From positions 310,001-374,000 of the forward strand of contig NZ_JAZAQF010000086.1 in assembly GCF_043235035.1 (NCBI RefSeq): a stretch of 64,000 nucleotides of DNA, in the 5' to 3' direction. The stretch is from CACIAM-69d sp001698445. Its GTDB lineage: Bacteria > Cyanobacteriota > Cyanobacteriia > CACIAM-69d. Position 1 is the first letter of the stretch. Every line of letters starts with the position of its first letter. The translations under genes and the position numbers were made by a program. Of this stretch, positions 8,881-17,027 are shown in pieces. Under the pieces are notes generated by a model that was given only the letters and a program-made list of their open reading frames with translations, did no database searches and had not been told where the DNA came from.

Positions 8881-9361
8881 TTTGGTGTGGAGTCCGGGGG
8901 CGAGGGCCAAAGGTTAAAGCACTGATGGCCAGGATTTGGGATTAGGGCTAGCTTGATTCAACAAAACTAGGTTTAGAAGCTTGACTAAGAATCAGTTCAA
9001 AACTGGTCTTAACTTAAAAAGTAAATTAACAAAAGAGCAAATTAAAAAAAGCCAATTAAAACTCCAGGTTGCGGGTTTCGTTCCCAAGTACCAACTTCTG
9101 GGTTAAAACAATAGTTGAGAGAGTGCCTGGAAAAATGTCTGGAAAATACTCGAAGAAATAACCGGAGAAATAGTGGGAAAACCTGAGTGAGCAGCTCGCA
9201 TGGAAACAGGTTCACCGGCAAGCTTGGATGGAAAATTCGGCCGCCAACTATTCTGCCTTCGATCCTAAGCTAAGGGTAGAGGGGCTACCGACAAAGAATC
9301 TTGAGCTTAGATTAAAGTTTTGAACGGTTCTTGGACAATATTTAAGGAAATTAAACAGTTT
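8881..9361. other. intergenic region, no gene seen
   Basis: 480 bp between two minus-strand genes. AT-rich in the middle (8,990-9,070), with degenerate repeats of CTGGAAAA-type words near 9,130. No open frame, tRNA or clear hairpin was found. Confidence 0.5.
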
Positions 9362-9934
9362 TTATCCAGTTGTTAAAGATTGACCGATCGCCCGTAAATT
9401 CACTGCAAAGCCCGCTGTGACCAGATAACAGGCATCGGATCGGCTGCCCAGTTCCCGCACTAGTTTGCCGAGGCGATCGCGAAACAGGCGACCGGCGGGG
9501 AAGGCCGGAACCACACCCCAGCCCGTTTCCTCAGCCACAAAAATACACATGGCTGGCAAGGCGGCACAGGTGGCCAACAGCGCTTCACAGGTTTGTTGCC
9601 ATTCGGGATCGGGGCGATCGAGCCAGTTGGCCACCCAAGTTCCCAGTGAGTCCACCAACAAACAACTATCGGCGGGCGCTTGGCCCAAGGCCGCAGCCAA
9701 CTCCAGCGGCACTTCCCAATTTTGCCAAGTTTCTGGGCGGCGTTGGCGGTGCTGGGCCACACGATCGGCCCACTCTTGATCCTGGGGATCCAAGTACGAG
9801 GTGGCCACATAGATGACCGATCGCCCCGAGGCCGCGGCCAATCGTTCCGCCCACTCACTCTTGCCCGATCGCGCCGGCCCCGTCACCAGCACCACCCGCG
9901 ACCATCCCGATTCTGAAGTCTGAGACTGAGCCAT
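9362..9934 (-). CDS. cobU: adenosylcobinamide kinase / adenosylcobinamide-phosphate guanylyltransferase
   Basis: 190 residues. Phosphorylates adenosylcobinamide and then adds GMP from GTP, activating it for nucleotide-loop assembly in cobalamin synthesis; cytoplasmic. The P-loop is VTGPARSGKSEWAE (about residues 18-31), followed by YVATSY, and the guanylylated-His region contains HRQRRPETW. The signature VAEETGWGVVPAFPAGR is diagnostic. Length is normal. Stands alone with an untranslated gap before the next minus-strand gene. Confidence 0.94.
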   Translation of the reverse strand: MAQSQTSESGWSRVVLVTGPARSGKSEWAERLAAASGRSVIYVATSYLDPQDQEWADRVAQHRQRRPETWQNWEVPLELAAALGQAPADSCLLVDSLGTWVANWLDRPDPEWQQTCEALLATCAALPAMCIFVAEETGWGVVPAFPAGRLFRDRLGKLVRELGSRSDACYLVTAGFAVNLRAIGQSLTTG

Positions 9935-10035
9935 GATGATGGGTTGCTCAATGGGGGTTACTCAGAAGGTTACTCAAGGGGGTTTGCCCGGTTAATTGCT
10001 CAGTTAATTGCTCAGTAAAGCATTTGGTGAAGGAG

Positions 10036-10494
10036 CTACTCGCTGACCCGCGACATCAGAAACCAAGGGGCCAGCCCGATCGCGCTCCCAATGCCCACAG
10101 CACTGGCCGCCAACATTTGCCAAAACGATTGCCAGCGCGATCGACCCGCCACCCGCAATTCCACCTTGGCCAAAAATTCCGCCGCCAACAACAGCATCAC
10201 ATCCGTTGTAATATCCAACCGCGACAGCACAATCACCACGCCCATTGCTGCCAAAATTGCGCCCCCGAAAGATTTGGTGGCCGTTTGAAACCAAGAAAAG
10301 CGCCCAAGCTCTGGCCAAGGCAACTTAAGGGTAAACAGGGCCGCCAAAGCCACGGCCACCAACAGGGCCACCCCCGCCACCTCTGCCAGCGAGGGAGGCT
10401 GGGGCACAGCGAGCAACGCCACCCAACTCAAGGCTAAGTAAACCAACGCCAGGATGAATAGCGATAGTCCGGTGTGGTTGTTGTACAGGCGCAC
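10036..10494 (-). CDS. small membrane protein, unknown
   Basis: 152 residues from a GTG at 10,494 that has AAGGAG about 10 nt upstream; a TTG seven codons earlier is the alternative. Four to five hydrophobic segments (about residues 8-25, 35-55, 75-95, 120-145) with short loops and only one longer soluble stretch. No catalytic motif seen. Found alone between cobU and the NIL ferredoxin gene, on the same strand as both. Confidence 0.65.
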   Translation of the reverse strand: MRLYNNHTGLSLFILALVYLALSWVALLAVPQPPSLAEVAGVALLVAVALAALFTLKLPWPELGRFSWFQTATKSFGGAILAAMGVVIVLSRLDITTDVMLLLAAEFLAKVELRVAGRSRWQSFWQMLAASAVGIGSAIGLAPWFLMSRVSE

Positions 10495-10561
10495 GGAACC
10501 TTGTCTCCTTTCCAACTACAAGGTTTGATTGATAAAAAGGCGATTGCGATGGGAGATCAAT

Positions 10562-10600
10562 GTGCAACTGAGAAGTGCAACTGAGAAGTGCAACTGAGAA
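10562..10600. repeat. perfect 3 x 13-bp tandem repeat
   Basis: GTGCAACTGAGAA occurs three times without mismatch, between the NIL ferredoxin stop and the start of the small membrane protein gene. It lies about 70 bp upstream of that start. Confidence 0.8.
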
Positions 10601-10628
10601 ACCAGTGAAGTTTCAGTAGCCGGTGAAG

Positions 10629-11033
10629 TTAAAAGCTGGTGGAAATGGCTTGCACCGGGCAGGTGGGAACACATTGCTCGCAAACCACACAGCGCGATCG
10701 AGCAAATTCTAAGCGAAAAGTTTCTGGGTGAAGCGACAGCGCCCCCGTGGGACAAACGCCCGTGCAGAGACCGCAATGGACACAGCTTGCTTCATCGATC
10801 GAGATTTCTCGATTAGCAGAAGAAACATCAATGTCGAGGGATTCCATCCACTCCATGGCCGCGTCCATTTGGTCAATGTCGCCAATGAGTTCAACGACTA
10901 ATTTTCCAACGCGATCGGGGGCCACCTGCGCTCGAATGATGTTGGCAGCCACATTAAATTCTTTCGCCAATCGATAGGTGATTGGCATTTGCACCGCATG
11001 TTTCGGAAAGGTGAGTGTGACGCGCTTTTTCAA
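10629..11033 (-). CDS. NIL-domain 2[4Fe-4S] ferredoxin
   Basis: 134 residues. Residues 1-75 form a NIL (ACT-like) ligand-binding domain, the kind found at the C-terminus of methionine ABC transporter ATPases. Residues 80-130 hold two complete [4Fe-4S] motifs: CVHCGLCTGVCP (Cys 84, 87, 90, 94) and CVVCEQCVPTCP (Cys 115, 118, 121, 125). Soluble. The NIL-ferredoxin pair is common in cyanobacteria and may link amino-acid sensing or sulfur metabolism to electron transfer, which is inference. All cluster ligands are intact. Confidence 0.9.
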   Translation of the reverse strand: MKKRVTLTFPKHAVQMPITYRLAKEFNVAANIIRAQVAPDRVGKLVVELIGDIDQMDAAMEWMESLDIDVSSANREISIDEASCVHCGLCTGVCPTGALSLHPETFRLEFARSRCVVCEQCVPTCPVQAISTSF

Positions 11034-11249
11034 AACAAATCACCGCCAACGAACAATCGGGAAAACCAGAGCAATCGGGTCAATTCAGGGCAACTTGGAT
11101 TAATTCGGATCAATTGGGATCAATTGGGAAAAACCACGGTAATCAGGCCGGTGGACGGGGCGATCGAGCCTTCAGCGACCAACGCTCCCCTAATAACGAC
11201 TCATCCAACACGGCTCATCCAGCAGTGATTCAACAAGCCCATGAAGACA

Positions 11250-11267
11250 TGTAACGAAGTTGTTACA
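11250..11267. promoter_or_regulatory. candidate NtcA/CRP-type operator (TGTA-N10-TACA)
   Basis: Perfect inverted repeat TGTAAC-N6-GTTACA, which also reads TGTA-N10-TACA, one of the spacings reported for NtcA (BifA). It lies 217 bp upstream of the NIL ferredoxin start and about 300 bp upstream of txlA, in a 535-bp divergent gap (11,034-11,568) that otherwise holds no gene. No well-placed -10 hexamer was identified, so this is only a candidate. Confidence 0.3.
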
Positions 11268-11568
11268 ATCAAAATAGCCCTTGCAGAATACTGTTAACCC
11301 TAGAACACTGACCAAAGCGCCAATCATCGGAGCAAAGCGGTCGTGATTGGGGCTGTGAGGGCGATCCCGTTGGTTTCGGAGTCGTGGGGTTTGGGCGATT
11401 GGCCCAACCTGCGCCGAAAATTCTGGATCACCAGCAACGGGTAACCAGAAACGAGTAACCAAAAACAATTCGGGCCCGATCGCCCTTGGCTCTTGAGGAC
11501 TGTATCGCTAGCCTAGCACCAGAACTGATCCGCCATTCCGCTTTGCCCTCTTGTCTTGCCATTCTGCC

Positions 11569-12192
11569 ATGAGCCAGCTTTCTCCTGAACCGACTTCCCA
11601 GCCCTCAACCGTGATCCCCGGAGCTGCCGCGGCCGGTAATCGTCTGCCAAATTTGGTGGTGGCCATTGTGGCGGCGTTGTTAGGGGTGGTGCTGTTTTTG
11701 GGGCTACGCACGGAACCCAACAGCAATATTCTGGAACGGCTGGCGCGTGATTCTGTGCCATTGGATCAGGCGATCGTCAATGGCAAGCCGACGGTCTTGG
11801 AGTTCTATGCAGATTGGTGTACCAGTTGCCAGGCCATGGCGAGTGATTTGCGGGAGTTGAAGCAGGACTATGGCGATCGGGTCAATTTCTCGATGCTGAA
11901 TGTGGATAACACCAAATGGCTACCCGAGATTCTGAGCTATCGAGTGGATGGAATTCCGCACTTTGTCTTTTTGAATGCCCAGGGTCAGGAGTTGGCCCAG
12001 GCGATCGGGGAGCAGCCTAAATCAATCATGGCGGCGAATTTGGCGGCCTTGGCTGATGGAACCGCCATCTTGCCCTATGCGAAGGTAAACGAAGGTCAAA
12101 CGTCTGAGTTTGATGCTCCGTTGTCTGGAGATTCGGCCCAAAAATCGGCGGCAACGGATCCTCGCAGTCATGGTGCGTCAGTTGCCAATTAG
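11569..12192 (+). CDS. txlA: membrane-anchored thioredoxin-like protein TxlA
   Basis: 207 residues from ATG at 11,569 (MSQLSPEP), chosen over an ATG six codons upstream. A single membrane anchor at about residues 28-46 is followed by a thioredoxin fold with active site WCTSC (Cys84 and Cys87), the cis-Pro motif GIPHF, and a C-terminal low-complexity tail of about 45 residues. Homologue of TxlA and plant HCF164, which act on thiols of cytochrome b6f/c maturation and photosynthetic complexes. The anchor orientation cannot be deduced reliably. Divergent from the NIL ferredoxin gene. Confidence 0.88.
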   Translation: MSQLSPEPTSQPSTVIPGAAAAGNRLPNLVVAIVAALLGVVLFLGLRTEPNSNILERLARDSVPLDQAIVNGKPTVLEFYADWCTSCQAMASDLRELKQDYGDRVNFSMLNVDNTKWLPEILSYRVDGIPHFVFLNAQGQELAQAIGEQPKSIMAANLAALADGTAILPYAKVNEGQTSEFDAPLSGDSAQKSAATDPRSHGASVAN

Positions 12193-12249
12193 GACGAGGA
12201 AACCGGCCGTGAATGTCGGTCATGCTCAGCAGTCTCTAAAACCACAGAG

Positions 12250-12371
12250 GATGTCTGAACAGCCCAAGTTGATTCTCCCAAGTTGATCCTCTGTGCGCCC
12301 CAGTGATCAACGCAGACAAGGAGCTTAGGCCCCTTGCCCCCATGACGATTCGTGCTTGGCCCGTGCCAAAA
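12250..12371 (-). repeat. dispersed palindromic repeat, copy 2
   Basis: Inverted copy of the 8,161-8,313 element. On the minus strand it reads TTGGCACGGGCCAAGCAC, then TGGGGGCAAGGGGCCTAAG, CTCCTTGTCTGCGTTGATC, and ends in the CAACTTGGGCTGTTCAGACA block. It lies between txlA and the next plus-strand gene. Confidence 0.75.
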
Positions 12372-12410
12372 GGTACGTTTCAAACACCCCCACAGGTCTA
12401 GAAGTCTCTC

Positions 12411-12490
12411 AATCCCTCAATCCCTCAATCCCTCTAGCAACTTCTAGCTGTATTTCTAGAAGTTGCTAGAAATACAGCTAGAAATACAGC
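12411..12490. repeat. octamer repeats plus two overlapping alternative hairpins
   Basis: CAATCCCT is repeated three times at about 12,410-12,434. Then CTAGCAACTTCTAG (12,434-12,447) is the exact reverse complement of 12,456-12,469. AGCTGTATTTCTAG (12,446-12,459) is the exact reverse complement of 12,466-12,479. The right end is a second copy of CTAGAAATACAGC (12,478-12,490). The two 14-bp stems overlap and cannot form together. The block ends 32 bp before the next start codon. Confidence 0.75.
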
Positions 12491-12521
12491 CGCCCATTTT
12501 TACTTTTCCTTGGCCCCTGGC

Positions 12522-13043
12522 ATGTCTTCCCGTCTTTTTACAACTCGAACTCAACTGGCGCGTGGCCAAGGTAAATCGGTTGTGCCGCGAGTTTATGAAC
12601 AGTCGATCGCGATTCAGGCTAGTGCCACGGCGGTTGAGTGGTGCTTCACCGATCGCGAGCTGATGCATCGGTGGCTAAACCCAGCCCTGCGCTGCGATCC
12701 CGTGGGCGATCGCTGGGGAACCGATTTGGGCGATCGCACCCGATTTGTGTTGCAAATTCCCCTGCTGGAACCGGCGTTGCAATGCACGGTGGCGGAGCGA
12801 TCGCCTGGCAAAATTGTTTGGGCTTTTTCTGGCTTTTTTGTGGGGTGCGACTCTTGGGAGTGTATTCCCGATGGATCCGGCACTCAGTTAATCAATCGGT
12901 TTGAGTTCGTAATCCCCAATCCCCTTGTTCGCTGGGGGTTCGATCGGGTGGCGGCCGGGTGGGTGCAAGGCGACATGCAAGCCCAGCTCCGTCGTCTGAA
13001 GCGCGTGGCCGAGGAAGTTTACCACCTGCGATCGGGGCAATAG
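12522..13043 (+). CDS. SRPBCC (START/Bet v1-like) family protein
   Basis: 173 residues, ATG at 12,522. Fits the SRPBCC lipid/ligand-binding fold: an early SIAIQASATAVEWCFTD segment, the RFVLQIP and KIVWAFSGFFVG strands, and a long C-terminal helix ending RRLKRVAEEVY. Soluble, cytoplasmic; ligand unknown. Such polyketide-cyclase-like proteins are common single genes in cyanobacteria. Its leader contains the overlapping hairpins at 12,434-12,490, so translation or termination could be controlled there. That role is inferred from position only. Confidence 0.8.
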   Translation: MSSRLFTTRTQLARGQGKSVVPRVYEQSIAIQASATAVEWCFTDRELMHRWLNPALRCDPVGDRWGTDLGDRTRFVLQIPLLEPALQCTVAERSPGKIVWAFSGFFVGCDSWECIPDGSGTQLINRFEFVIPNPLVRWGFDRVAAGWVQGDMQAQLRRLKRVAEEVYHLRSGQ

Positions 13044-13245
13044 CGATTCTCTACGTAAAATTACGTAACCAAAAAAGAACATTGTCCGGAAATTGCCGTC
13101 AACCTCTCTAAAAGACAGTAGAGTTCAGAAGGATAGCCTCTTTTCTTTTGGCTGTTTTAGGTTGGCTTTCCTTCGTTCTGGTTTTTTCGTGGATGAGCAC
13201 CATGGACGAGTCATTTTGCCATGGGTTCATTCACCGACTTTTTGG

Positions 13246-13336
13246 GTTTCTGGATTGATTTCTGGATTGATTTTTGGACTGATTCCTGGATTCATTTCTA
13301 GATAAATTCCTGGATTGCTTTCCTGGATTGCTTTCC
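13246..13336. repeat. degenerate 12-15-bp tandem repeat
   Basis: About seven units built on TTTCTGGATTGA (variants TTTTTGGACTGA, TTCCTGGATTCA, TTTCCTGGATTGC). It lies in the 366-bp gap upstream of the small winged-helix-like gene. The same word family recurs inside the CHASE2-CHAT gene at 38.3-38.56 kb. The rest of 13,044-13,409 holds no gene that I can support. Confidence 0.7.
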
Positions 13337-13409
13337 ATGAAGTCGGTGAAAATACCAGTTCCTCTCCACAAATTTGCCACCGAACTGCTACGTTGTCGGA
13401 GGGTTTGGT

Positions 13410-13634
13410 ATGTCTAAAGCATCTTCAATGCACCTTGCTCCCCAGGAGCTAACATCCATTGAGCAGGATGTTTTACGTGTTATTCAACAGTGCGATCGCA
13501 AGGGTTTTGCAGCCACGTTGGATTTGATTCAGGTGAACACGGGCTATGCGCTGGATGCGATCGAGCGGGCCGTTGAACACTTGATTCAAAGCCGTCTAAT
13601 TCGTCCCCTGAATACGGAAGCTTGGGGTGATTGA
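13410..13634 (+). CDS. small protein, possible winged-helix fold
   Basis: 74 residues from ATG at 13,410, with a good Shine-Dalgarno (GGAG) about 8 nt upstream; a longer frame would start at 13,374 with a non-conserved leader. The sequence is a short helical domain: SIEQDVLRVIQQC, then TLDLIQVNTGYALDAIERAVEHLIQSRLI, the pattern of a small winged helix (two helices, recognition helix, wing). Could be a DNA-binding or dissociated regulator domain. No name assigned. Immediately downstream lies lpxD on the opposite strand. Confidence 0.7.
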   Translation: MSKASSMHLAPQELTSIEQDVLRVIQQCDRKGFAATLDLIQVNTGYALDAIERAVEHLIQSRLIRPLNTEAWGD

Positions 13635-13710
13635 TTGTGGGCCGGCGGAATAGGAAATTTCACTGAAGCAATTTCACTGAAGACTGCTCCCAATCATCTA
13701 GCCTTTCCAT

Positions 13711-14757
13711 CTAGTCCTTGAGGCCCAGGTGGGATTGAATCTGTCGCAGCAACTTGTGCATTTCGGGCAAGCGACGATAGATGGCAGAAGTTTTGAGCCA
13801 TTGACTGTTGGGAATGGCTGGGTAGCCGGAGACAACCTCGCCGGCCGGTACGTCACTGTGCAAACCGGACTTGGAGGAGGCGATCGCCCGATCGCCCATT
13901 TTGACATTGTTGGCCACGCCCACCTGCCCGGCCAGAATCACCCCTTTGCCCAACTCCACACCACCCGCCAAGCCCGCCTGGGCCGCGATCGCACAGCCTT
14001 CGCCCAGTTGGCAGCCGTGGCCAATGTGAACCATGTTGTCGAGCTTTGTGCCGCGGCCAATGCGGGTTTCGCCCATGGCTGGCCGATCGATCGTGCTGTT
14101 GACTCCCACATCCACGCCGTCTTCGAGCACAACGCGCCCGGTTTGATCCAGCTTTTGCCAGCCTTGGGCCGTGGGCACAAAGCCAAATCCTTCATCGCCA
14201 ATGACTGCGCCACTGTGGATGATGCAATGTTGCCCAATGATCGATCGCTCGTGGATGGTGCAGTTGGCATGGAGCCAGGAATCGGCCCCGATCGATGCGC
14301 CCCCATAGATCACCACATTGGCCATTAAGCAAACCCGATCTCCGATCGTCACCCCCTCATAAATCGCCACATGGGGCCCGATCGACACCTCCTGACCCAG
14401 TTGCACAGTCGGATCAATCCAGGCGCTGGGGTGAATTCCGGGTTTGGGTTTAAAGGGTTGATAGAACAGCCGCACAGCCACGGCAAATAGCATTTTGGGA
14501 TCTTGCACCGCCACCCAGGCCAACCCCTGCTCTCGGGCCTGGCTAATTAGCTCAGGACGGTTGGGCAAAATCACGGCGGCTCGGGTGCTTTCCAAGCAGT
14601 CCGCAAATTTATCGCCTTCCAAATAGGTCAACTGACCGCCCTGGGCCTGGGCGATCGGGGCGATCGTTGTCAGCTCAGGATCATCCGCCAAGGAAAATTG
14701 ATCGAAGGGGCGATCGCTCAGCTTCTCTAACTGTTTTAATAATTCGCTAAATTTCAT
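13711..14757 (-). CDS. lpxD: UDP-3-O-acylglucosamine N-acyltransferase
   Basis: 348 residues, ATG at 14,757. Third step of lipid A biosynthesis, adding the N-linked acyl chain; cytoplasmic trimer. An N-terminal uridine-binding domain (about 1-100) is followed by a left-handed beta-helix of hexapeptide repeats (about 105-300: IGPHVAIYEGVTIGD and so on). The catalytic His is in the DNMVHIGHG motif near residue 240, and a C-terminal helix ends the protein. All as in standard LpxD. No other lpx gene lies next to it, which is common in cyanobacteria. Confidence 0.94.
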   Translation of the reverse strand: MKFSELLKQLEKLSDRPFDQFSLADDPELTTIAPIAQAQGGQLTYLEGDKFADCLESTRAAVILPNRPELISQAREQGLAWVAVQDPKMLFAVAVRLFYQPFKPKPGIHPSAWIDPTVQLGQEVSIGPHVAIYEGVTIGDRVCLMANVVIYGGASIGADSWLHANCTIHERSIIGQHCIIHSGAVIGDEGFGFVPTAQGWQKLDQTGRVVLEDGVDVGVNSTIDRPAMGETRIGRGTKLDNMVHIGHGCQLGEGCAIAAQAGLAGGVELGKGVILAGQVGVANNVKMGDRAIASSKSGLHSDVPAGEVVSGYPAIPNSQWLKTSAIYRRLPEMHKLLRQIQSHLGLKD

Positions 14758-14930
14758 GGCTCAAACTTAACGGCTTAAATCTATTCAAACTTAAGTTATT
14801 CAAACTCAAGAGTCATTCCACAAACCCTAAGCAGGAAAACGGAAACCCGGGTGGGGACGCACCGTCATGCGCCCCCCATGAGAATTTCAACGATGGTGTA
14901 CCCCCACATTCCATATGAGGATTGCAAGGC

Positions 14931-14948
14931 AAGGGGCCTAAGCCCCTT
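14931..14948. terminator. AAGGGGC/GCCCCTT hairpin downstream of pgk
   Basis: A 7-bp GC-rich stem, loop CTAA, about 60 bp past the pgk stop. It is the core of the dispersed palindromic repeat (copy 4, truncated). It may serve as a terminator for pgk; there is no strong T run after it. Confidence 0.45.
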
Positions 14949-15009
14949 ATCCCTACGATCTTCAGGGGTTCCCGCAATCTTCAGCGGTTAATGGATCCTA
15001 GCCCGAGAT

Positions 15010-16215
15010 CTAGGCCTCATCCAATGCCGCGATACCGGGCAGCACTTTGCCTTCCAACAACTCCAAGCTTGCACCGCCACCGGTCGAAATGTGGCTCATT
15101 TGGTCAGCCACGCCCACCTTTTCCACCGCTGCCACCGAGTCGCCACCACCAATAATCGTGGTCACGCCCTTCGGAGTCAGGGTCGCCAAGGTTTCCGCGA
15201 TCGCCTTAGTGCCAGCCGCGAACTTGTCGAACTCGAACACGCCCATGGGCCCGTTCCAGATCACCGATTGGCAGGTTTCCAGCGCCGCTTGGAACGCCTG
15301 CACCGAGTCGGGGCCAATGTCCAGACCCATCCAGCCATCGGGGATTGCATCCACGCTGACGGTTTGGCTGTTGGCATCGGGCGCGAAGTTATCGGCCAAC
15401 ACCACATCGGTCGGCAACAACAGTTCCACGCCCTTGTCCTTGGCCTTCGCTTCCAGAGCGCGGGCCAAATCCAGCTTGTCGTCTTCCACCAACGACTTGC
15501 CCACGGCCAGGCCGCGTGCTTTGTAGAAGGTGAAGATCATGCCGCCGCCGATGAACAGCTTGTCCACCTTGTCCAGCAGGGTTTCGATCACGGTGATTTT
15601 GCTCGATACCTTCGAGCCACCCACAATTGCCGCCAGAGGACGCTTGGGGCTTTCGATCGCCGCTTGCAGGTATTGCAGTTCCTTTTCGATCAGGTAACCC
15701 GCAACGGAGGGGCTGAGGAACTTGGTCACACCTTCGGTGGAGGCATGGGCCCGGTGAGCCGTACCGAACGCATCGTTCACGTACAGATCAGCCAGCGAAG
15801 CCAGCTTCTTCGAGAACTCAGGGTCGTTTGCTTCCTCTTCCGCGTAGAACCGCACGTTTTCCAGCAGCACCACATCGCCATCGTTCATGGCTGCAACCGT
15901 TGCTGCTGCCTCGTCACCAATGCAGTCATCGGTTTTAACTACCGGCTTGCCCAGCAGTTCCGACAACCGCACAGCCACGGGCGTGAGACGCATCGAATCA
16001 ACAACCTTACCCTTAGGACGGCCGAAGTGGCTGGCCAGGATGACCTTCGCGCCTTTGCCGGTCAGGTCTTGGATCGTGGGCAGGGCGGCCCGAACCCGGG
16101 TGTCGTCGGTGATTTTGCCAGCATCGTCGAGAGGTACGTTGAAATCAACGCGCACAAGGACGCGCTTGCCAGCTACATCAGCCGCCGACAAATTTGCTAC
16201 AGTTTTCTTTGACAC
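15010..16215 (-). CDS. pgk: phosphoglycerate kinase
   Basis: 401 residues. Converts 1,3-bisphosphoglycerate and ADP to 3-phosphoglycerate and ATP (reversed in the Calvin cycle); cytoplasmic. RVDFNVPL, HFGRPKG, the NDAFGTAHRAHAST block, AIVGGSKVSSKI, GPMGVFE and the C-terminal GGGDSVAAVEK/STGGGASLELLEG motifs are all intact. Starts with GTG at 16,215, with a strong AGGAGG Shine-Dalgarno 8-9 nt upstream. Divergent from the universal stress protein gene with only 86 bp between starts; that gap carries repeated CGCGGAAATTCGCG-like words. Confidence 0.97.
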   Translation of the reverse strand: MSKKTVANLSAADVAGKRVLVRVDFNVPLDDAGKITDDTRVRAALPTIQDLTGKGAKVILASHFGRPKGKVVDSMRLTPVAVRLSELLGKPVVKTDDCIGDEAAATVAAMNDGDVVLLENVRFYAEEEANDPEFSKKLASLADLYVNDAFGTAHRAHASTEGVTKFLSPSVAGYLIEKELQYLQAAIESPKRPLAAIVGGSKVSSKITVIETLLDKVDKLFIGGGMIFTFYKARGLAVGKSLVEDDKLDLARALEAKAKDKGVELLLPTDVVLADNFAPDANSQTVSVDAIPDGWMGLDIGPDSVQAFQAALETCQSVIWNGPMGVFEFDKFAAGTKAIAETLATLTPKGVTTIIGGGDSVAAVEKVGVADQMSHISTGGGASLELLEGKVLPGIAALDEA

Positions 16216-16301
16216 GATAAAAACCTCCTTTCAATGCGTCTCGCGGAAATTCGCGCGGGAGTTTTCGCGGAAGTTCACGCGGTGAATATTTTCCCCTAAA
16301 G

Positions 16302-16685
16302 ATGTTCGAGACGATTCTTTTTCCGATCGATCGATCGCCCGAATCTCGTGAGGCGGCCGAAACCGTTGCCCAACTGGCGCAACTGCACAACAGTCGATTA
16401 GTCATTCTGTCGGTCGTTCCAGGCCCCGATGAAGGGGCCATTGAAGCGGCTGAAACGCTCCTCAGCCGGGCCAAAGCCATGTTTGCTGAGCGGGGCCTCG
16501 AAGCCGAAGTGATTGAGCGCGAAGGAATGCCCGCGTTCACCATCTGTGATGTGGCCGATGAAGTTGAAGCCAGCCTGATCGTCATGGGCAGCCGAGGGAT
16601 GGGTCTAACCACCGAAGGAGCCGCCGAAAGCACTGCCCATCGCGTCATTGATCTATCTCCCTGTCCGGTGTTGATCGTTCCTTAG
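16302..16685 (+). CDS. universal stress protein, UspA family
   Basis: 127 residues, ATG at 16,302. A single Usp domain: the N-terminal FETILFPIDRS strand, and the ATP-binding G-2x-G-9x-G-S/T type motif read as MGSRGMGLTTEGAAESTAHRV, with CPVLIVP at the C-terminus. Likely an ATP-binding, stress-linked protein. Divergent from pgk, sharing the short promoter region. A good intrinsic terminator lies 170 bp downstream. Confidence 0.9.
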   Translation: MFETILFPIDRSPESREAAETVAQLAQLHNSRLVILSVVPGPDEGAIEAAETLLSRAKAMFAERGLEAEVIEREGMPAFTICDVADEVEASLIVMGSRGMGLTTEGAAESTAHRVIDLSPCPVLIVP

Positions 16686-16854
16686 CACCAGGAGTTCGTG
16701 AAACAGCAAAGCCAGCACCAGCCAAAATCAAAACTAAGATAAGCTTGCCTGAAGCCTTGGACTGGAGTAATCCTGCCAGGGAAAGTCAGTTTCTAAAAGA
16801 GTCCCCGTGCATTTACGCCGGGGCGCGGCCGGCTTCATACATCGCTAAATTAGG

Positions 16855-16886
16855 GCGCTTTCCTTGCAAAAAAGGAGAGCGCTTTT
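16855..16886 (+). terminator. intrinsic terminator
   Basis: GCGCTTTCCTT, loop GCAAAA, AAGGAGAGCGC (11 bp with one G-U pair) followed by TTTTGCTTGTT. It lies between the universal stress gene and the histidine kinase, both on the plus strand, and could also act as an attenuator in the kinase leader. The remainder of 16,686-17,027 has no gene that I can support. Confidence 0.65.
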
Positions 16887-17027
16887 GCTTGTTATCAGAG
16901 TTATGGTGGGATCAATTCCTGCAAAAGCTCCTTGCAAAAGCTTCTTGCAGAAGCTGGCTAGACCCATGCGATATTTCCCGGGACACCAGCGCCCCCCTTC
17001 TGACTCTGGGTCTTATTTTGGGTATTT

